From the NCBI RefSeq assembly GCF_001902145.1, contig NZ_MRST01000024.1, positions 1 to 64,000 on the forward strand: DNA of 64,000 nt, in the 5' to 3' direction. Both the position numbers and the translations under genes were made by a program. The notes below the pieces were generated by a model, which was not told where the DNA came from, ran no database searches, and saw only the letters and a program-made list of their open reading frames with translations. Source of the stretch: Pseudomonas fluorescens. Lineage in GTDB: Bacteria > Pseudomonadota > Gammaproteobacteria > Pseudomonadales > Pseudomonadaceae. Of this stretch, positions 1-8,974 are shown piece after piece; the stretch's first letter is position 1; each line of letters begins with the position of its first letter.

Positions 1-120
1 TTCTTGACGACCATAGAGCATTGGAACCACCTGATCCCATCCCGAACTCAGCAGTGAAACGATGCATCGCCGATGGTAGTGTGGGGTTTCCCCATGTGAG
101 AGTAGGTCATCGTCAAGATT
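1..120 (+). rRNA. rrf: 5S ribosomal RNA, first copy
   Basis: The sequence is a canonical Pseudomonas 5S rRNA: the 5' part TTGACGACCATAGAGCATTG, the conserved CCCGAACTCAG loop and the 3' strand CATCGTCAAG that closes helix I with the 5' end. The 5' boundary lies at or within a couple of bases of the window edge, so one or two bases could be missing. It would be the last gene of a 16S-23S-5S operon whose larger RNAs lie left of the window. A terminator follows directly. Confidence 0.93.
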
Positions 121-127
121 AAATTCC

Positions 128-161
128 AAAACCCCTGTTTGCTAACGCAGACAGGGGTTTT
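128..161 (+). terminator. Rho-independent terminator after first 5S
   Basis: AAAACCCCTG and CAGGGGTTTT form an inverted repeat around TTTGCTAACGCAGA, and the second arm ends in a T run. It is almost identical to the hairpin after the second 5S copy. The terminator therefore appears to have been duplicated with the gene, and read-through would be needed for both 5S copies to come from one transcript. Confidence 0.8.
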
Positions 162-225
162 GTTTATGTAGAAGCTCATGAATTTCACCGGCACGTTGCC
201 AACGCAACGGTCTGGTACACAGAAT

Positions 226-345
226 TTCTTGACGACCATAGAGCATTGGAACCACCTGATCCCATCCCGAACTCAGCAGTGAAACGATGCATCGCCGATG
301 GTAGTGTGGGGTTTCCCCATGTGAGAGTAGGTCATCGTCAAGATT
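226..345 (+). rRNA. rrf: 5S ribosomal RNA, second copy
   Basis: This is a second 5S gene, offset by 225 bases from the first and, by eye, identical to it over the whole length. The 105-base spacer holds the first terminator and a stretch (about 170-225) that probably derives from the normal 23S-5S spacer. Extra 5S copies at the end of an rRNA operon are known in Pseudomonas and other gamma-proteobacteria. Confidence 0.93.
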
Positions 346-352
346 GAATTCC

Positions 353-386
353 AAAACCCCTGTCTGCTAACGCAGACAGGGGTTTT
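353..386 (+). terminator. Rho-independent terminator after second 5S
   Basis: AAAACCCCTGTCTG pairs with CAGACAGGGGTTTT around CTAACG, giving a 14-bp stem with a terminal T tract. It marks the end of the rRNA operon. Confidence 0.85.
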
Positions 387-617
387 GTCGTTTAGGGCGG
401 CCCACCGCAGCAAATCTGCCTTACTGCTACCGCCTGTCGATTTCCTACGTTAAAAGAAGATGCTTCTCACAAATTCCTAAGATTTGTCGGAGTTTGGCCG
501 AAAGCCTGACGAGCCATGCGTGCACCGAAATAGAGCGACCGCAGAGTCTGCCTATCCCGTTACATGGAATGTTCCACTCGGCACGCTCACCCCCCTTTGG
601 CAAAAGAAGTCGATGAA

Positions 618-2498
618 ATGAATCTCAAGTTCAGTCATAAAATTCTGTTGGCCGCGTCAGGCGTCGTGGTTTTAGCCTTCGCGTTATTCACCCTCTACAA
701 CGACTACCTGCAGCGCAGCACCATCAGGCAAAACCTGACGTCGTCCATCCAGCAATCCGGCGAACTCACCGCTAGCAGTGTGCAGAACTGGCTCAGTGGT
801 CGCATCCTGGTGCTCGAGAACCTGGCGCAGAACGTTGCCCACCAGGGCAGCGCCGCCGACCTCCCAGGTTTGGTCGATCAGCCAGCATTCACCACCAATT
901 TCCAGTTTACCTATGTGGGACAAACCAACGGGGTATTCACCCAGCGCCCTGACGCGAAGATGCCTGACGACTACGACCCTCGTCAGCGCCCTTGGTACAA
1001 GCAAGCAGTGTTGGCGGACAAAACCATGCTTACACCGCCTTATATGGCGGCTGTGGGCGGTCAGATCGTGACAATTGCCATGCCGGTGAAAAAGAACGGC
1101 GAGTTGTTGGGTGTTGTCGGTGGTGACCTGAGCCTGCAGACATTGGTGAAGATCATCAACTCCGTAGACTTCGGTGGTATCGGCCATGCTTTCCTGGTCA
1201 GCGGTGATGGCCAGGTCATCGTCAGTCCAGACCAGGACCAGGTGATGAAAAATCTGAAGGACATCTACCCCGGCACCAACGTACGCATTGACAAGCTCAA
1301 TCAGGACGTCGTACTCAACGGACAGGATCGTATTCTCTCTTTCACGCCTATCAGCGGTTTGCCTGGCGCTGACTGGTACATCGGCTTATCGATCGACAAA
1401 GAAAAAGCCTATGCCCCACTGGGCAAATTCCGTACTTCGGCCTTGATTGCGATGTTGATTGCCGTTGTGGCTATTGCGGTACTCCTGAGCCTGTTGATTC
1501 AAGTACTGTTGCGCCCGTTGACCACCATGGGTGTGGCTATGCAGGACATTGCCCAAGGCGAAGGTGATTTGACCCGACGTCTCGACGTGACCAGCAAAGA
1601 CGAATTCGGCGAGGTCGGCAGCGCATTCAACCAGTTCGTCGAGCGAATTCACGCGTCGATTTCCGAAGTGTCTTCGGCAACGCGCCAGGTGCACGATTTG
1701 TCCCAGCGTGTGATGGCTTCATCCAATGCGTCGATCATCGGTTCTGACGAACAGAGCGCGCGTACCAACAGCGTGGCCGCAGCCATCAACGAACTAGGGG
1801 CCGCCACCCAGGAAATCGCGCGCAACGCCGCTGATGCGTCCCAGCATGCCAGTGGTGCCAGCGAACAAGCTGACGATGGTCGTAAAGTGGTGGAGCAAAC
1901 CATTCAGGCGATGTCTGAGTTGTCGCAAAAGATCAGCTTGTCCTGCACGCAGATCGAAACACTCAATGCCAGTACCGATAACATCGGACACATCCTGGAT
2001 GTGATCAAAGGTATTTCCCAGCAAACCAACTTGCTCGCCCTCAACGCGGCGATCGAAGCGGCCCGTGCTGGCGAAGCCGGGCGTGGATTTGCCGTGGTGG
2101 CGGATGAAGTGCGTAATTTGGCGCACCGTACCCAGGAGTCGGCAGAAGAAATCCACAAGATGATCACTTCGCTGCAAGTGGGTTCGCGTGAAGCCGTGAC
2201 CACCATGAACGCCAGCCAGGCTTCCAGCGAAGAAAGCGTCGAAGTCGCTAACCAGGCAGGTGAGCGCCTGGTCAGCGTGACGCAACGCATCGTTGAGATC
2301 GATGGCATGAACCAATCCGTCGCGGCCGCCACTGAAGAGCAGACTGCAGTGGTTGAAACCCTCAACGTCGATATCAACCAGATCAACTTGCTGAACCAGC
2401 AGGGTGTGGCCAACCTTAACGAGACGCTTAAGGACTGCGATGCGCTGTCCCAGCAGGCCAGCCGACTGAAGCAATTGGTCGATAGCTTCAAGATCTGA
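618..2498 (+). CDS. Methyl-accepting chemotaxis protein, amino-acid dCache type (PctA-like)
   Basis: Inner-membrane chemoreceptor of about 626 residues that signals to CheA/CheW. TM1 lies at about residues 9-29 and is followed by a periplasmic double-Cache domain. That domain carries YDPRQRPWY (119-127) and Asp170 in VVGGDLS, the residue pattern of the amino-acid-binding dCache group represented by P. aeruginosa PctA/B/C. TM2 (about 275-300), a HAMP domain and the conserved cytoplasmic hairpin [20 protein letters not shown] follow. There is no C-terminal CheR-binding pentapeptide. The open frame extends 18 codons upstream to 564, but the ATG at 618 begins the typical [13 protein letters not shown] start and has a purine-rich stretch before it. 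The ligand is inferred to be an amino acid; the exact specificity cannot be read from sequence. The gene stands alone, convergent with the NRPS operon. Confidence 0.9.
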   Translation: MNLKFSHKILLAASGVVVLAFALFTLYNDYLQRSTIRQNLTSSIQQSGELTASSVQNWLSGRILVLENLAQNVAHQGSAADLPGLVDQPAFTTNFQFTYVGQTNGVFTQRPDAKMPDDYDPRQRPWYKQAVLADKTMLTPPYMAAVGGQIVTIAMPVKKNGELLGVVGGDLSLQTLVKIINSVDFGGIGHAFLVSGDGQVIVSPDQDQVMKNLKDIYPGTNVRIDKLNQDVVLNGQDRILSFTPISGLPGADWYIGLSIDKEKAYAPLGKFRTSALIAMLIAVVAIAVLLSLLIQVLLRPLTTMGVAMQDIAQGEGDLTRRLDVTSKDEFGEVGSAFNQFVERIHASISEVSSATRQVHDLSQRVMASSNASIIGSDEQSARTNSVAAAINELGAATQEIARNAADASQHASGASEQADDGRKVVEQTIQAMSELSQKISLSCTQIETLNASTDNIGHILDVIKGISQQTNLLALNAAIEAARAGEAGRGFAVVADEVRNLAHRTQESAEEIHKMITSLQVGSREAVTTMNASQASSEESVEVANQAGERLVSVTQRIVEIDGMNQSVAAATEEQTAVVETLNVDINQINLLNQQGVANLNETLKDCDALSQQASRLKQLVDSFKI

Positions 2499-2510
2499 TC
2501 CTGACCGCAT

Positions 2511-2532
2511 CGGAGCGAGGCCTCTCGCTCCG
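2511..2532. terminator. Hairpin between convergent genes, possible bidirectional terminator
   Basis: CGGAGCGAG and CTCGCTCCG form a perfect 9-bp stem around GCCT, 13 bases after the chemoreceptor stop and 29 bases before the mgoA-like stop on the other strand. Neither side has a clear T run, so a role as an intrinsic terminator is only plausible. Confidence 0.4.
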
Positions 2533-2560
2533 ACCGGTGGTCCCACTTCCAGGGTGCTAT

Positions 2561-5500
2561 TCAGAGGAAGCTAATAGCGCTCAGATAGTCGCAGCCTTTG
2601 CGTAACAGCGTTTGGCTCTTGGGTGGATAGCACATCCCCATTTTTTCCAAGCCCCACCGGGCATTGTCGTAACGGATCATCGACGTGTCACCGATGTCTT
2701 CGCCCAGTCCGTCCAGGTAAAAGCCCAGCACTCCGAACAAGGCGTTATCGCGGCTCACTTTGCGCAGCGCCCGTTGCCAGTGTTCAATGCTTACTCGGTC
2801 AAAAGCGTGCCCAGCCTCGCTGAAGGCGTCGAGGTACTGGTCCCAACTCAAGGGTAGCGGGTTGTGCAGGTTGAACACATTTCGCCCAGGGTCAAAGTGC
2901 GCGCTGTGGAATGCGATGAAACGTGCCAGGAAGTCCACCGGCATCAGATCGAAATTGGCGTCCAGTCGCGGGGCCATCCCTAATTGCAGAGACCCTTTGA
3001 GCATCAACATCAAGCGGTTTTTCTGTGGCTGGCAGACACCGTTCTGGCTGTTGAAACTGATATTTCCCGGCCGGTGAATGTTTACCCAGGCCCCTTGCTC
3101 GACTGCCCGTCCTAATAGCCGCTCGGCTACCCACTTGGAGAGGTTGTAGCCGTTTTTCACGTAGATTGGCAGTGTGCGCCTCGCAGGTGTTTCAAGAACG
3201 TACCCGTCGGTATCCACGCTGCTGCAGGCTGACAGCGTCGAGATGAAAGTCAGGACCTTCTTGCAATGGGTCTCGCAAAGACGCAGGCACTCCAGCACCG
3301 GCTCGACGTTGTCCTTGGCGAGTGAGGCGTAATCCATCACGTGATTGACCTGCGCGGCGTTATGCACCACCACGCCGTAATGACGGGCGAGGTGCTCGTA
3401 CACGTCGTCGGCCAAGCCCAGGCGGGGTTTACGAATATCAGCGGCGTATACCTGCACTCGGCTCAGGTCCAGATGTTCCAAGCGGTATTCACGCACTGCC
3501 TGAGCGAACCTTGCCGCCGCCGAATGGCCGGGCCACTCGCGCACCAGGCATGCCACGTCCTTCGCCCCGCCAGCCAGCAGTGCCTGGACGATATGAACCC
3601 CGACAAAGCTGTTCGCCCCGGTGACGATGGCTTTGCGCGAGTCTCCCGCAAGGGTCTCGGGCAGCATCTCGACCTCCAGTGCTCGCGTCGCATCTTGCTC
3701 CATCTGGTCGGACGGTGTATCCGGCAGCGCACTGCCATCCATGAGTGCGGCCAATGTGCGGATGGTCGGCGTCTCAAAGAAGGGGCTCAGGCAGAAGCTA
3801 CGGCCAAACTGCTCGCGCAGGCGTAACAACAGGGTCGACAACAGGATGGAGTGGCCACCGAGGTTGAAAAAACTCTCATCGATCGAGAGTTCGCCTGCGG
3901 GTAATCCCAGCAGCTCACCCCACACGTCAGCCAGTTGTGCCTGCAAAGGGTCTTGTATGCGACAGCGATCCATCCCGATGGGTATGGGTATTGGCATGGC
4001 CAGCAAGGCCTTGCGATCGATCTTGCCGTTATTCGAACGGGGCATGCATGCCAGTTCGCTCCAAGCGCTGGGCTGCATATGCACGGGCAACCACTGTCGA
4101 GCATGTTCCTTCAGGCTTGCCAGTGTAGCGCCAGATTTCGGCTGGGCGGCAAAGCCGATGACTCTGTGTGCCGTATCGATCACCACTGCCACTTGGCGAT
4201 ACAAGCGACTATCGCGCAAGCACTGTTCAATATCCTGAGGCTGAACTCGAAACCCGCGGATCTTGACTTGCTCATCCCCACGGCCGCCCAGTTCGATGCC
4301 CTCTTGCGTCCATTTCGCCAAGTCGCCGCTGCGATAAGCCTGTAGCACTTGGCCATTTGGCAGTGTCAGCGTCACGAACGGATTGTCGGGCCGCGACGGT
4401 GTATTCGAATAACCCAGGCTTACGCCGGGACCGACAATGTACAAGTCGCCCATTATCTGTTCATCCACGGGCTGCAGGTTTTCGTCGAGAATCAGCATCT
4501 GGCTGTTAGCGATGGGGAGGCCGATATTGCGATGGCTGTCACCTCGTTGGAATACCCGATGGGTCGCCAACACAGTGGCCTCGGTCGGCCCGTAGAGGTT
4601 ATGCAGCTGGCATTGACCGGCCAGTTGTTCGATCACGCAGGGCTCGCAGAAATCACCTCCGGTCAGTAAATGAGCCATACCCAATGGCTGATCCAGCGGC
4701 AGGATGCTGAGCAGTGCCGGTGGCACAAACCCATGAGAGACGCGTTGCTTGCCGATCAGCTCTACCAGTTGCTGAGGGTCGTGACGTTGGTCTGGGCTGG
4801 GGACAATCAACTCGGCGCCGGCGATCAAGGCCGGAAAAATATCGATCAGTGACGAATCGAAGCCCAGTGGCGAAAACTGCAGGACACGGCTGTGTTGATC
4901 CAACGCCACGCAACTGACGAGCCAGGCCGTGAAATGCGCCAGGTTGTATTGGCTAAGCAATACCCCCTTGGGCTGGCCAGTCGTACCCGAGGTGAACAGT
5001 GCCACGCACGGCTCGTCGGCACGGGGACGACGGCGCATTAGCGGTTGCGTCATGTCGGCGCTGTGCGCGGCAACCTGGCTCACATCAAGTGAAACGAAAC
5101 GCTCTCGCAATGGGTGCTGACCATTCTCCAGCAGCACACAGGCCTTGAGGCTGGTCAGCATGCAGTGCTGGCGTTGCTCCGGGTGGTCCGGTACCAGCGG
5201 CAAATACACGGCGCCACAGCCAAGCACCGCAAGAATGCTGGCGTACAGCTCGGCGGATTTCTCCAGGCATACACCGACTACTCGTGGTGCCTCGACACCC
5301 TCCAGCAGGGGAAACAGACGTTGTTGGATTGCCATGGCCTGGTGCTGGAGCTGCCGATAAGTCAGCACATGACCGGCGATGTTCAGCGCTGTTCGATGCG
5401 CGAAGGTATTGAGGCTGGCCTGCAGCCGTTCGATCAGGGGTACCTGGGCGGCCTGCAGTAGGGCGGGGTTCGCCGTACGGTTGAATCGATGTATGAAAGC

Positions 5501-5938
5501 CAAGGCATCCAACTCTTGCAGACCCTGTTCAGGCCAGGCGTTAGCAGTGGCCGTTGCCGAGAAATAAGCGGGGTCTCTTGAAAAACCGCAGACCAACAAA
5601 GCAGCCCACTCCACCACTGCATTCGTTGCCTGCTGACGCAACCGCTGCCCATTGCCGCTGGGCTCCTGGGCAACGTCGTGCACGGTCAGCAGGCGCCACT
5701 CACGGTCATAGCAGCGCAATTGCAGTGAGGGCAGCCCGTGTTCGCCGAGCGGGCCGATACCCACGCGCAAGCTTAACCATGGCGCACTGGCGGGCGAGGG
5801 CGGCAGCGGCTGACTCCCGTCTTCAATAACCAGATCCACAGATCCCGTTCCTGCCACATGCCCATATTGCTCCAGCTCCTGCCTGAGCGCCGCCAGAGCG
5901 CTACTGGTACCACGCCACTCGATCTGCAAGCGCCTCAT
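2561..5938 (-). CDS. mgoA: Mono-modular NRPS with A-T-R domains, MgoA/PvfC-like
   Basis: A 1125-residue one-module synthetase. Residues 1-150 are an N-terminal extension of unclear function. The adenylation domain runs from about 165 to 650, with FTSGTTGQPKG (315-325), NLYGPTEA (448-455), YRSGDL (535-540) and NNGKIDRKAL (636-645). The carrier domain has LGGHS with the phosphopantetheine Ser697. A thioester-reductase domain follows, with the NADPH-binding TGANSFVG (773-780) and catalytic Tyr931/Lys935 in YNLSK. There is no condensation or thioesterase domain, so the loaded amino acid should leave as an aldehyde or alcohol. The domain order and the two upstream oxygenase genes match mgoA of P. 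syringae and pvfC of P. entomophila, which make leudiazen- and valdiazen-type diazeniumdiolate signals. The start overlaps the mgoC stop by 4 bases (ATGA). The substrate, leucine or valine, is inferred from the family. Confidence 0.88.
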   Translation of the reverse strand: MRRLQIEWRGTSSALAALRQELEQYGHVAGTGSVDLVIEDGSQPLPPSPASAPWLSLRVGIGPLGEHGLPSLQLRCYDREWRLLTVHDVAQEPSGNGQRLRQQATNAVVEWAALLVCGFSRDPAYFSATATANAWPEQGLQELDALAFIHRFNRTANPALLQAAQVPLIERLQASLNTFAHRTALNIAGHVLTYRQLQHQAMAIQQRLFPLLEGVEAPRVVGVCLEKSAELYASILAVLGCGAVYLPLVPDHPEQRQHCMLTSLKACVLLENGQHPLRERFVSLDVSQVAAHSADMTQPLMRRRPRADEPCVALFTSGTTGQPKGVLLSQYNLAHFTAWLVSCVALDQHSRVLQFSPLGFDSSLIDIFPALIAGAELIVPSPDQRHDPQQLVELIGKQRVSHGFVPPALLSILPLDQPLGMAHLLTGGDFCEPCVIEQLAGQCQLHNLYGPTEATVLATHRVFQRGDSHRNIGLPIANSQMLILDENLQPVDEQIMGDLYIVGPGVSLGYSNTPSRPDNPFVTLTLPNGQVLQAYRSGDLAKWTQEGIELGGRGDEQVKIRGFRVQPQDIEQCLRDSRLYRQVAVVIDTAHRVIGFAAQPKSGATLASLKEHARQWLPVHMQPSAWSELACMPRSNNGKIDRKALLAMPIPIPIGMDRCRIQDPLQAQLADVWGELLGLPAGELSIDESFFNLGGHSILLSTLLLRLREQFGRSFCLSPFFETPTIRTLAALMDGSALPDTPSDQMEQDATRALEVEMLPETLAGDSRKAIVTGANSFVGVHIVQALLAGGAKDVACLVREWPGHSAAARFAQAVREYRLEHLDLSRVQVYAADIRKPRLGLADDVYEHLARHYGVVVHNAAQVNHVMDYASLAKDNVEPVLECLRLCETHCKKVLTFISTLSACSSVDTDGYVLETPARRTLPIYVKNGYNLSKWVAERLLGRAVEQGAWVNIHRPGNISFNSQNGVCQPQKNRLMLMLKGSLQLGMAPRLDANFDLMPVDFLARFIAFHSAHFDPGRNVFNLHNPLPLSWDQYLDAFSEAGHAFDRVSIEHWQRALRKVSRDNALFGVLGFYLDGLGEDIGDTSMIRYDNARWGLEKMGMCYPPKSQTLLRKGCDYLSAISFL

Positions 5939-6882
5939 GCCAACCTCCTCGATACGGGCAGGTAGTCGCTCAGGGCCTGTGCCACGCTGGGGGTTTGCAG
6001 TACACCGCTGTGTTGCAGAAAGCCCATGATATTGGCCACCAGCGGATGTTGGTGGGTGATGGGAAAGTCCAGCGCCTGGATTTCGTCGCGCAGTGCCAGG
6101 CGAGTGTCGCCACTGATAGCCAAGTGTTCGATCAGTTGCAGATCGAAGTCTTTCTGTAGGTCGTTGTTCAGGTAGTGCGTCAGGAACACGGGCAGGGCTT
6201 GAGCAATGTGGTCGCGATCTTCAGAGCTTGCCGATTGCCAGTAGAGGCGCACCAACTGTGTCCAGAACCGCGCATGCCGCCCTTCATCAAACAGATGATC
6301 GGCCATCAGGCCGCGGACAGAGGATTTGACGCTGCCATCTTTGGAAAACGCTGCGACGTCATGGGTGACGGTGTTCTCAGCGATGGCGACGCCAATCAGC
6401 TCAACGGCATCGTGCAAGTATGTCGGTACCTGTGCCTGGGCTGTCGGCAGCGCGCGGCTCAATTCAATTTGCCCGGGTAGATCGAGCGGTTGGATTCCGG
6501 TCATCTCCACGGCTTGCTGCAGGAAATCCAGCGCGACCAGCGCATGGTAATCCTCGTCGACAACGACCGTCATCGCGTCGTAGCGGCAGGCGAGCGGGAA
6601 GGGCAGGGAGAAGCGATTTTTAGCGATGCTGCGCGCGGTTTTGTCGACGATCTCGGTTTCGAAAATCACCACGTCATTGATGAATTTATAGAAGCTTTGC
6701 ACCAGCACGAAGTCGCGCCATTGCGGGCAGTGCTTGAGAAAGGTTGCACTCAGCACCAGAGGCTGACGGCACAGGGGGAAGATGGGTTTGTCGTCGTCTT
6801 CCAACATCCGCCGGGGGCGTGTGCGGATAGTTGCGCGACGCTCCCAGTCATCGGCAAAGGATTGGTAGTGGGCGGCGTTCAC
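5935..6882 (-). CDS. mgoC: AurF-type diiron N-oxygenase, MgoC/PvfB-like
   Basis: A 315-residue protein of the p-aminobenzoate N-oxygenase (AurF) family, expected to oxidise an amine nitrogen with a non-haem diiron centre. The metal-ligand set is visible with the same spacing as in AurF: Glu75, Glu110 and His113 (DEDYH), Glu169 (AENTVTH), His196, Glu200 and His203 (HLFDEGRH). In the mgo/pvf pathway this enzyme oxidises the amino acid or amine handled by the A-T-R synthetase on the way to the diazeniumdiolate. It has 4-base overlaps with both neighbours, which argues for one tightly coupled operon. No transmembrane segment or signal peptide is seen, so it should be cytosolic. Confidence 0.87.
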   Translation of the reverse strand: MNAAHYQSFADDWERRATIRTRPRRMLEDDDKPIFPLCRQPLVLSATFLKHCPQWRDFVLVQSFYKFINDVVIFETEIVDKTARSIAKNRFSLPFPLACRYDAMTVVVDEDYHALVALDFLQQAVEMTGIQPLDLPGQIELSRALPTAQAQVPTYLHDAVELIGVAIAENTVTHDVAAFSKDGSVKSSVRGLMADHLFDEGRHARFWTQLVRLYWQSASSEDRDHIAQALPVFLTHYLNNDLQKDFDLQLIEHLAISGDTRLALRDEIQALDFPITHQHPLVANIMGFLQHSGVLQTPSVAQALSDYLPVSRRLA

Positions 6883-7637
6883 GGACGTACCTCTTGCATC
6901 GAGGCCAGCACGTCGTCCCAGAGGGTAATACGATTTTCTACGGCGCCCAAGGCGGCGTTATCGGCCTGTTGCTGACGACTGGGGTCTGCGTCGATCAGGC
7001 GCTGTAGCAACTGTTGCGCCGCAGGCTCGTGATCATCGCTGTCTATTTCGATATGGCGGCGCAGGTAGTGACATAACGTAGGGGCCTGGCGACCTATGAA
7101 AGCGTGGCTATGCAAAAGCCTTTCGAACATTGACGGAATCACACTCTCGCGGCCATGCAGGAACGCCGCCGCCACACAGTGGGTGGGAGTGCTCAGGGCA
7201 ATTTGTAAGGTGCTGTCGACGAAGCGGGCCACGCCCGGGGGCGCATCGATCATCTGCAAGGCCGCGCTTACTTCCACCCCCTGGCTCTGCAGGTCGATGA
7301 AGCGAGTGATTGCGGCCGTGCTGGCGCCCACTTCCGTCATCGCGTCCAGGTACAGCTCGAAGTGGCTGCAATAGCCCCGTGTCGGGTGTTCGTCCGACTC
7401 TTCCGCCAGCACGATTTCATTAATCAAGCGGACGGCTTGCGGGTCAGTGGAGGGGAGCCAGGGTATCTGCATGCAAGTGAGGTCCTGTTGCAGGCGTTTG
7501 GTCAGGCTCATGAAATCCCAGACAGCAAATACATGGTGTTTCATGAAGTGTTGTAACTTGCCGAGGCTGGTTATTTCTATAAATAACGGATGATCAAGAA
7601 GTTGTTGTTTTTTTTGCGCGAGAGAATGTGGGTACAT
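6879..7637 (-). CDS. mgoB: DUF3050 haem-oxygenase-like diiron oxygenase, MgoB/PvfA-like
   Basis: First gene of the operon, 252 residues. It resembles the DUF3050 proteins of the haem-oxygenase-like fold, a group that includes non-haem diiron oxygenases. Candidate metal ligands lie in the helices HFMKHHVFAVWDFM (30-43), NEIVLAEESDEH (73-84) and the His/Glu/Asp-rich RRHIEIDSDDHE in the C-terminal half. Their exact assignment cannot be settled by eye. In mgo/pvf clusters the equivalent gene comes first, directly before the AurF-like gene, as here. No strong Shine-Dalgarno precedes the ATG. Confidence 0.8.
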   Translation of the reverse strand: MYPHSLAQKKQQLLDHPLFIEITSLGKLQHFMKHHVFAVWDFMSLTKRLQQDLTCMQIPWLPSTDPQAVRLINEIVLAEESDEHPTRGYCSHFELYLDAMTEVGASTAAITRFIDLQSQGVEVSAALQMIDAPPGVARFVDSTLQIALSTPTHCVAAAFLHGRESVIPSMFERLLHSHAFIGRQAPTLCHYLRRHIEIDSDDHEPAAQQLLQRLIDADPSRQQQADNAALGAVENRITLWDDVLASMQEVRP

Positions 7638-8013
7638 GGTTGACGCCTATGGGTTGTCGCGAGTGCTCTAAAAGCAGTGTTGGAATGTTATAGTCGTGAG
7701 CGCAAGACTAACTTGAGCGCGGCCACGCGCACGGCGCGACCTTTTAACTAGGCAGGCGCAGCGGAGTGAGGGGTGTGGCTTGCTGGGAGAAGATAATAAG
7801 CGGATTGAATATTTGAAGCGGTGTACAAATGTATTAGATGTTTTTCCCGATGTTTATGTGTGCGGTAATTTACCCAGCTATACGTGGGATTTTTCTGTGC
7901 GCTGAGTCGGCTTTAATTATTACTTAAGTTCTTTGTTTTTTCTGATGGAGCAACAATCCCTGAATAAGAAAGTTGCTACATCACCTAAGGATTAAGGGCA
8001 AAAGCGAAAAAAA
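7638..8013. other. 376-bp intergenic region upstream of the mgo-like operon
   Basis: This stretch holds the 5' leader and presumably the promoter of the minus-strand mgo-like operon, together with the 3' flank of the GntR gene. It is clearly more AT-rich than its surroundings, especially at 7795-8000. No convincing protein gene was found: the longest plus-strand candidate, starting near 7849, is about 25 codons with no Shine-Dalgarno. AGCAAC (7949-7954) and GTTGCT (7972-7977) form a weak 6-bp inverted repeat. No canonical GacA upstream site (TGTAAG-N6-CTTACA) was seen, although mgo/pvf clusters are known to depend on GacS/GacA. Confidence 0.5.
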
Positions 8014-8724
8014 CTACTGCACGGCTTTTTTGTCGGCGCTCTCAAGGCCGCTGAGATAGGTCGCGATCACCTCCATGCCTCGCATCAAGTGGTTACGCAG
8101 CGTCAGGATGCTCTCCTCGACCTTCTTCTGCGCCACCAGGCTCAGCAGTTCGCGGTGATCCTCCTGGGAAATCTCCCCCAGCCCCATCGCCTCAAGGTTG
8201 AAGCGCAGGAAGCGCTCCTCCTCATTCAATCCGTGCTCGACCAAAGTGAGCAGCCGCTGGTTGGGCGCCTTGCCGTACAACACCATGTGAAACAGGCGAT
8301 TGAGCCGACCAATCTCGGTGTAGTCTTTCTCGCTTTCCAGCGCATTGATACACGCTTCGGCTTGAGCTAGGTCCGCATCGGTGAGCAATGGAATCGACAG
8401 GCGCAGGGCCTCGGACTCCAGCAGCATGCGCAGGGCATAGGTCTCAGCCGAATTGTCCTCGATCAAGGGGGCAACGACGGCACCCTTGTGAGTCACCACA
8501 TGCAACAAGGATTGCGCCTCCAGCTGGCGCAACGCTTCGCGTACCGGCATGCGGCTGACGCCGAACAGGCTGGCCAGTTCTTGCTGGCGCATGGCGGTGC
8601 CACAGGGCAATCGCCCATCAAGGATGGCATTACGCAACGTTTCTTCGATAACGGAGCGCGCAAGATGGGCGGGAATAGGCCCGCTGATTTTGATGCTGCT
8701 TAATGGGTTCGGCTTCTGCGTCAC
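8014..8724 (-). CDS. GntR family transcriptional regulator, FadR/FCD type
   Basis: A regulator of about 236 residues. The N-terminal winged helix-turn-helix is typical of GntR (RSVIEETLRNAILDGRL, then MRQQELASLFGVSRMPVREA). The C-terminal helical FCD ligand domain has characteristic His and Asp/Glu positions (for example RLNRLFHMVLY and SQEDHRELL). The frame can be extended to an ATG at 8775, but the GTG at 8724 is preceded by a full AGGAGG 11 bases upstream and gives the usual MTQKPNP-type start. FCD regulators usually sense small organic acids. Its target is unknown; it is divergent from lapG and shares a strand with the mgo-like operon, but nothing ties it to either. Confidence 0.85.
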   Translation of the reverse strand: MTQKPNPLSSIKISGPIPAHLARSVIEETLRNAILDGRLPCGTAMRQQELASLFGVSRMPVREALRQLEAQSLLHVVTHKGAVVAPLIEDNSAETYALRMLLESEALRLSIPLLTDADLAQAEACINALESEKDYTEIGRLNRLFHMVLYGKAPNQRLLTLVEHGLNEEERFLRFNLEAMGLGEISQEDHRELLSLVAQKKVEESILTLRNHLMRGMEVIATYLSGLESADKKAVQ

Positions 8725-8974
8725 GGTTGCGCTATCCTCCTTTCTTGAATAACAGTTTGGGCTAATTGGATCCAAAGAACACTAAAGATGGGCCAGGTGC
8801 TTGTCAAACAGCCAGAGTTTCCGTTTGTAAGGGCTCACGCAGCATACTTTGTGTTTCTGACAAGGGCGGTTATAAAAACGCCGCCTCCTGTGATGATTGC
8901 ACTGTGCCATTGTTTTTTGTAGGGCCAGGCTTCACCATCCCTGGAAATTCCGTCTCTTTCACGGACTGAACACT

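Noticed and set aside
7849-7930. Short plus-strand reading frame of about 25 codons in the mgo upstream region
   Set aside because: No Shine-Dalgarno, atypical AT-rich composition and no recognisable peptide.
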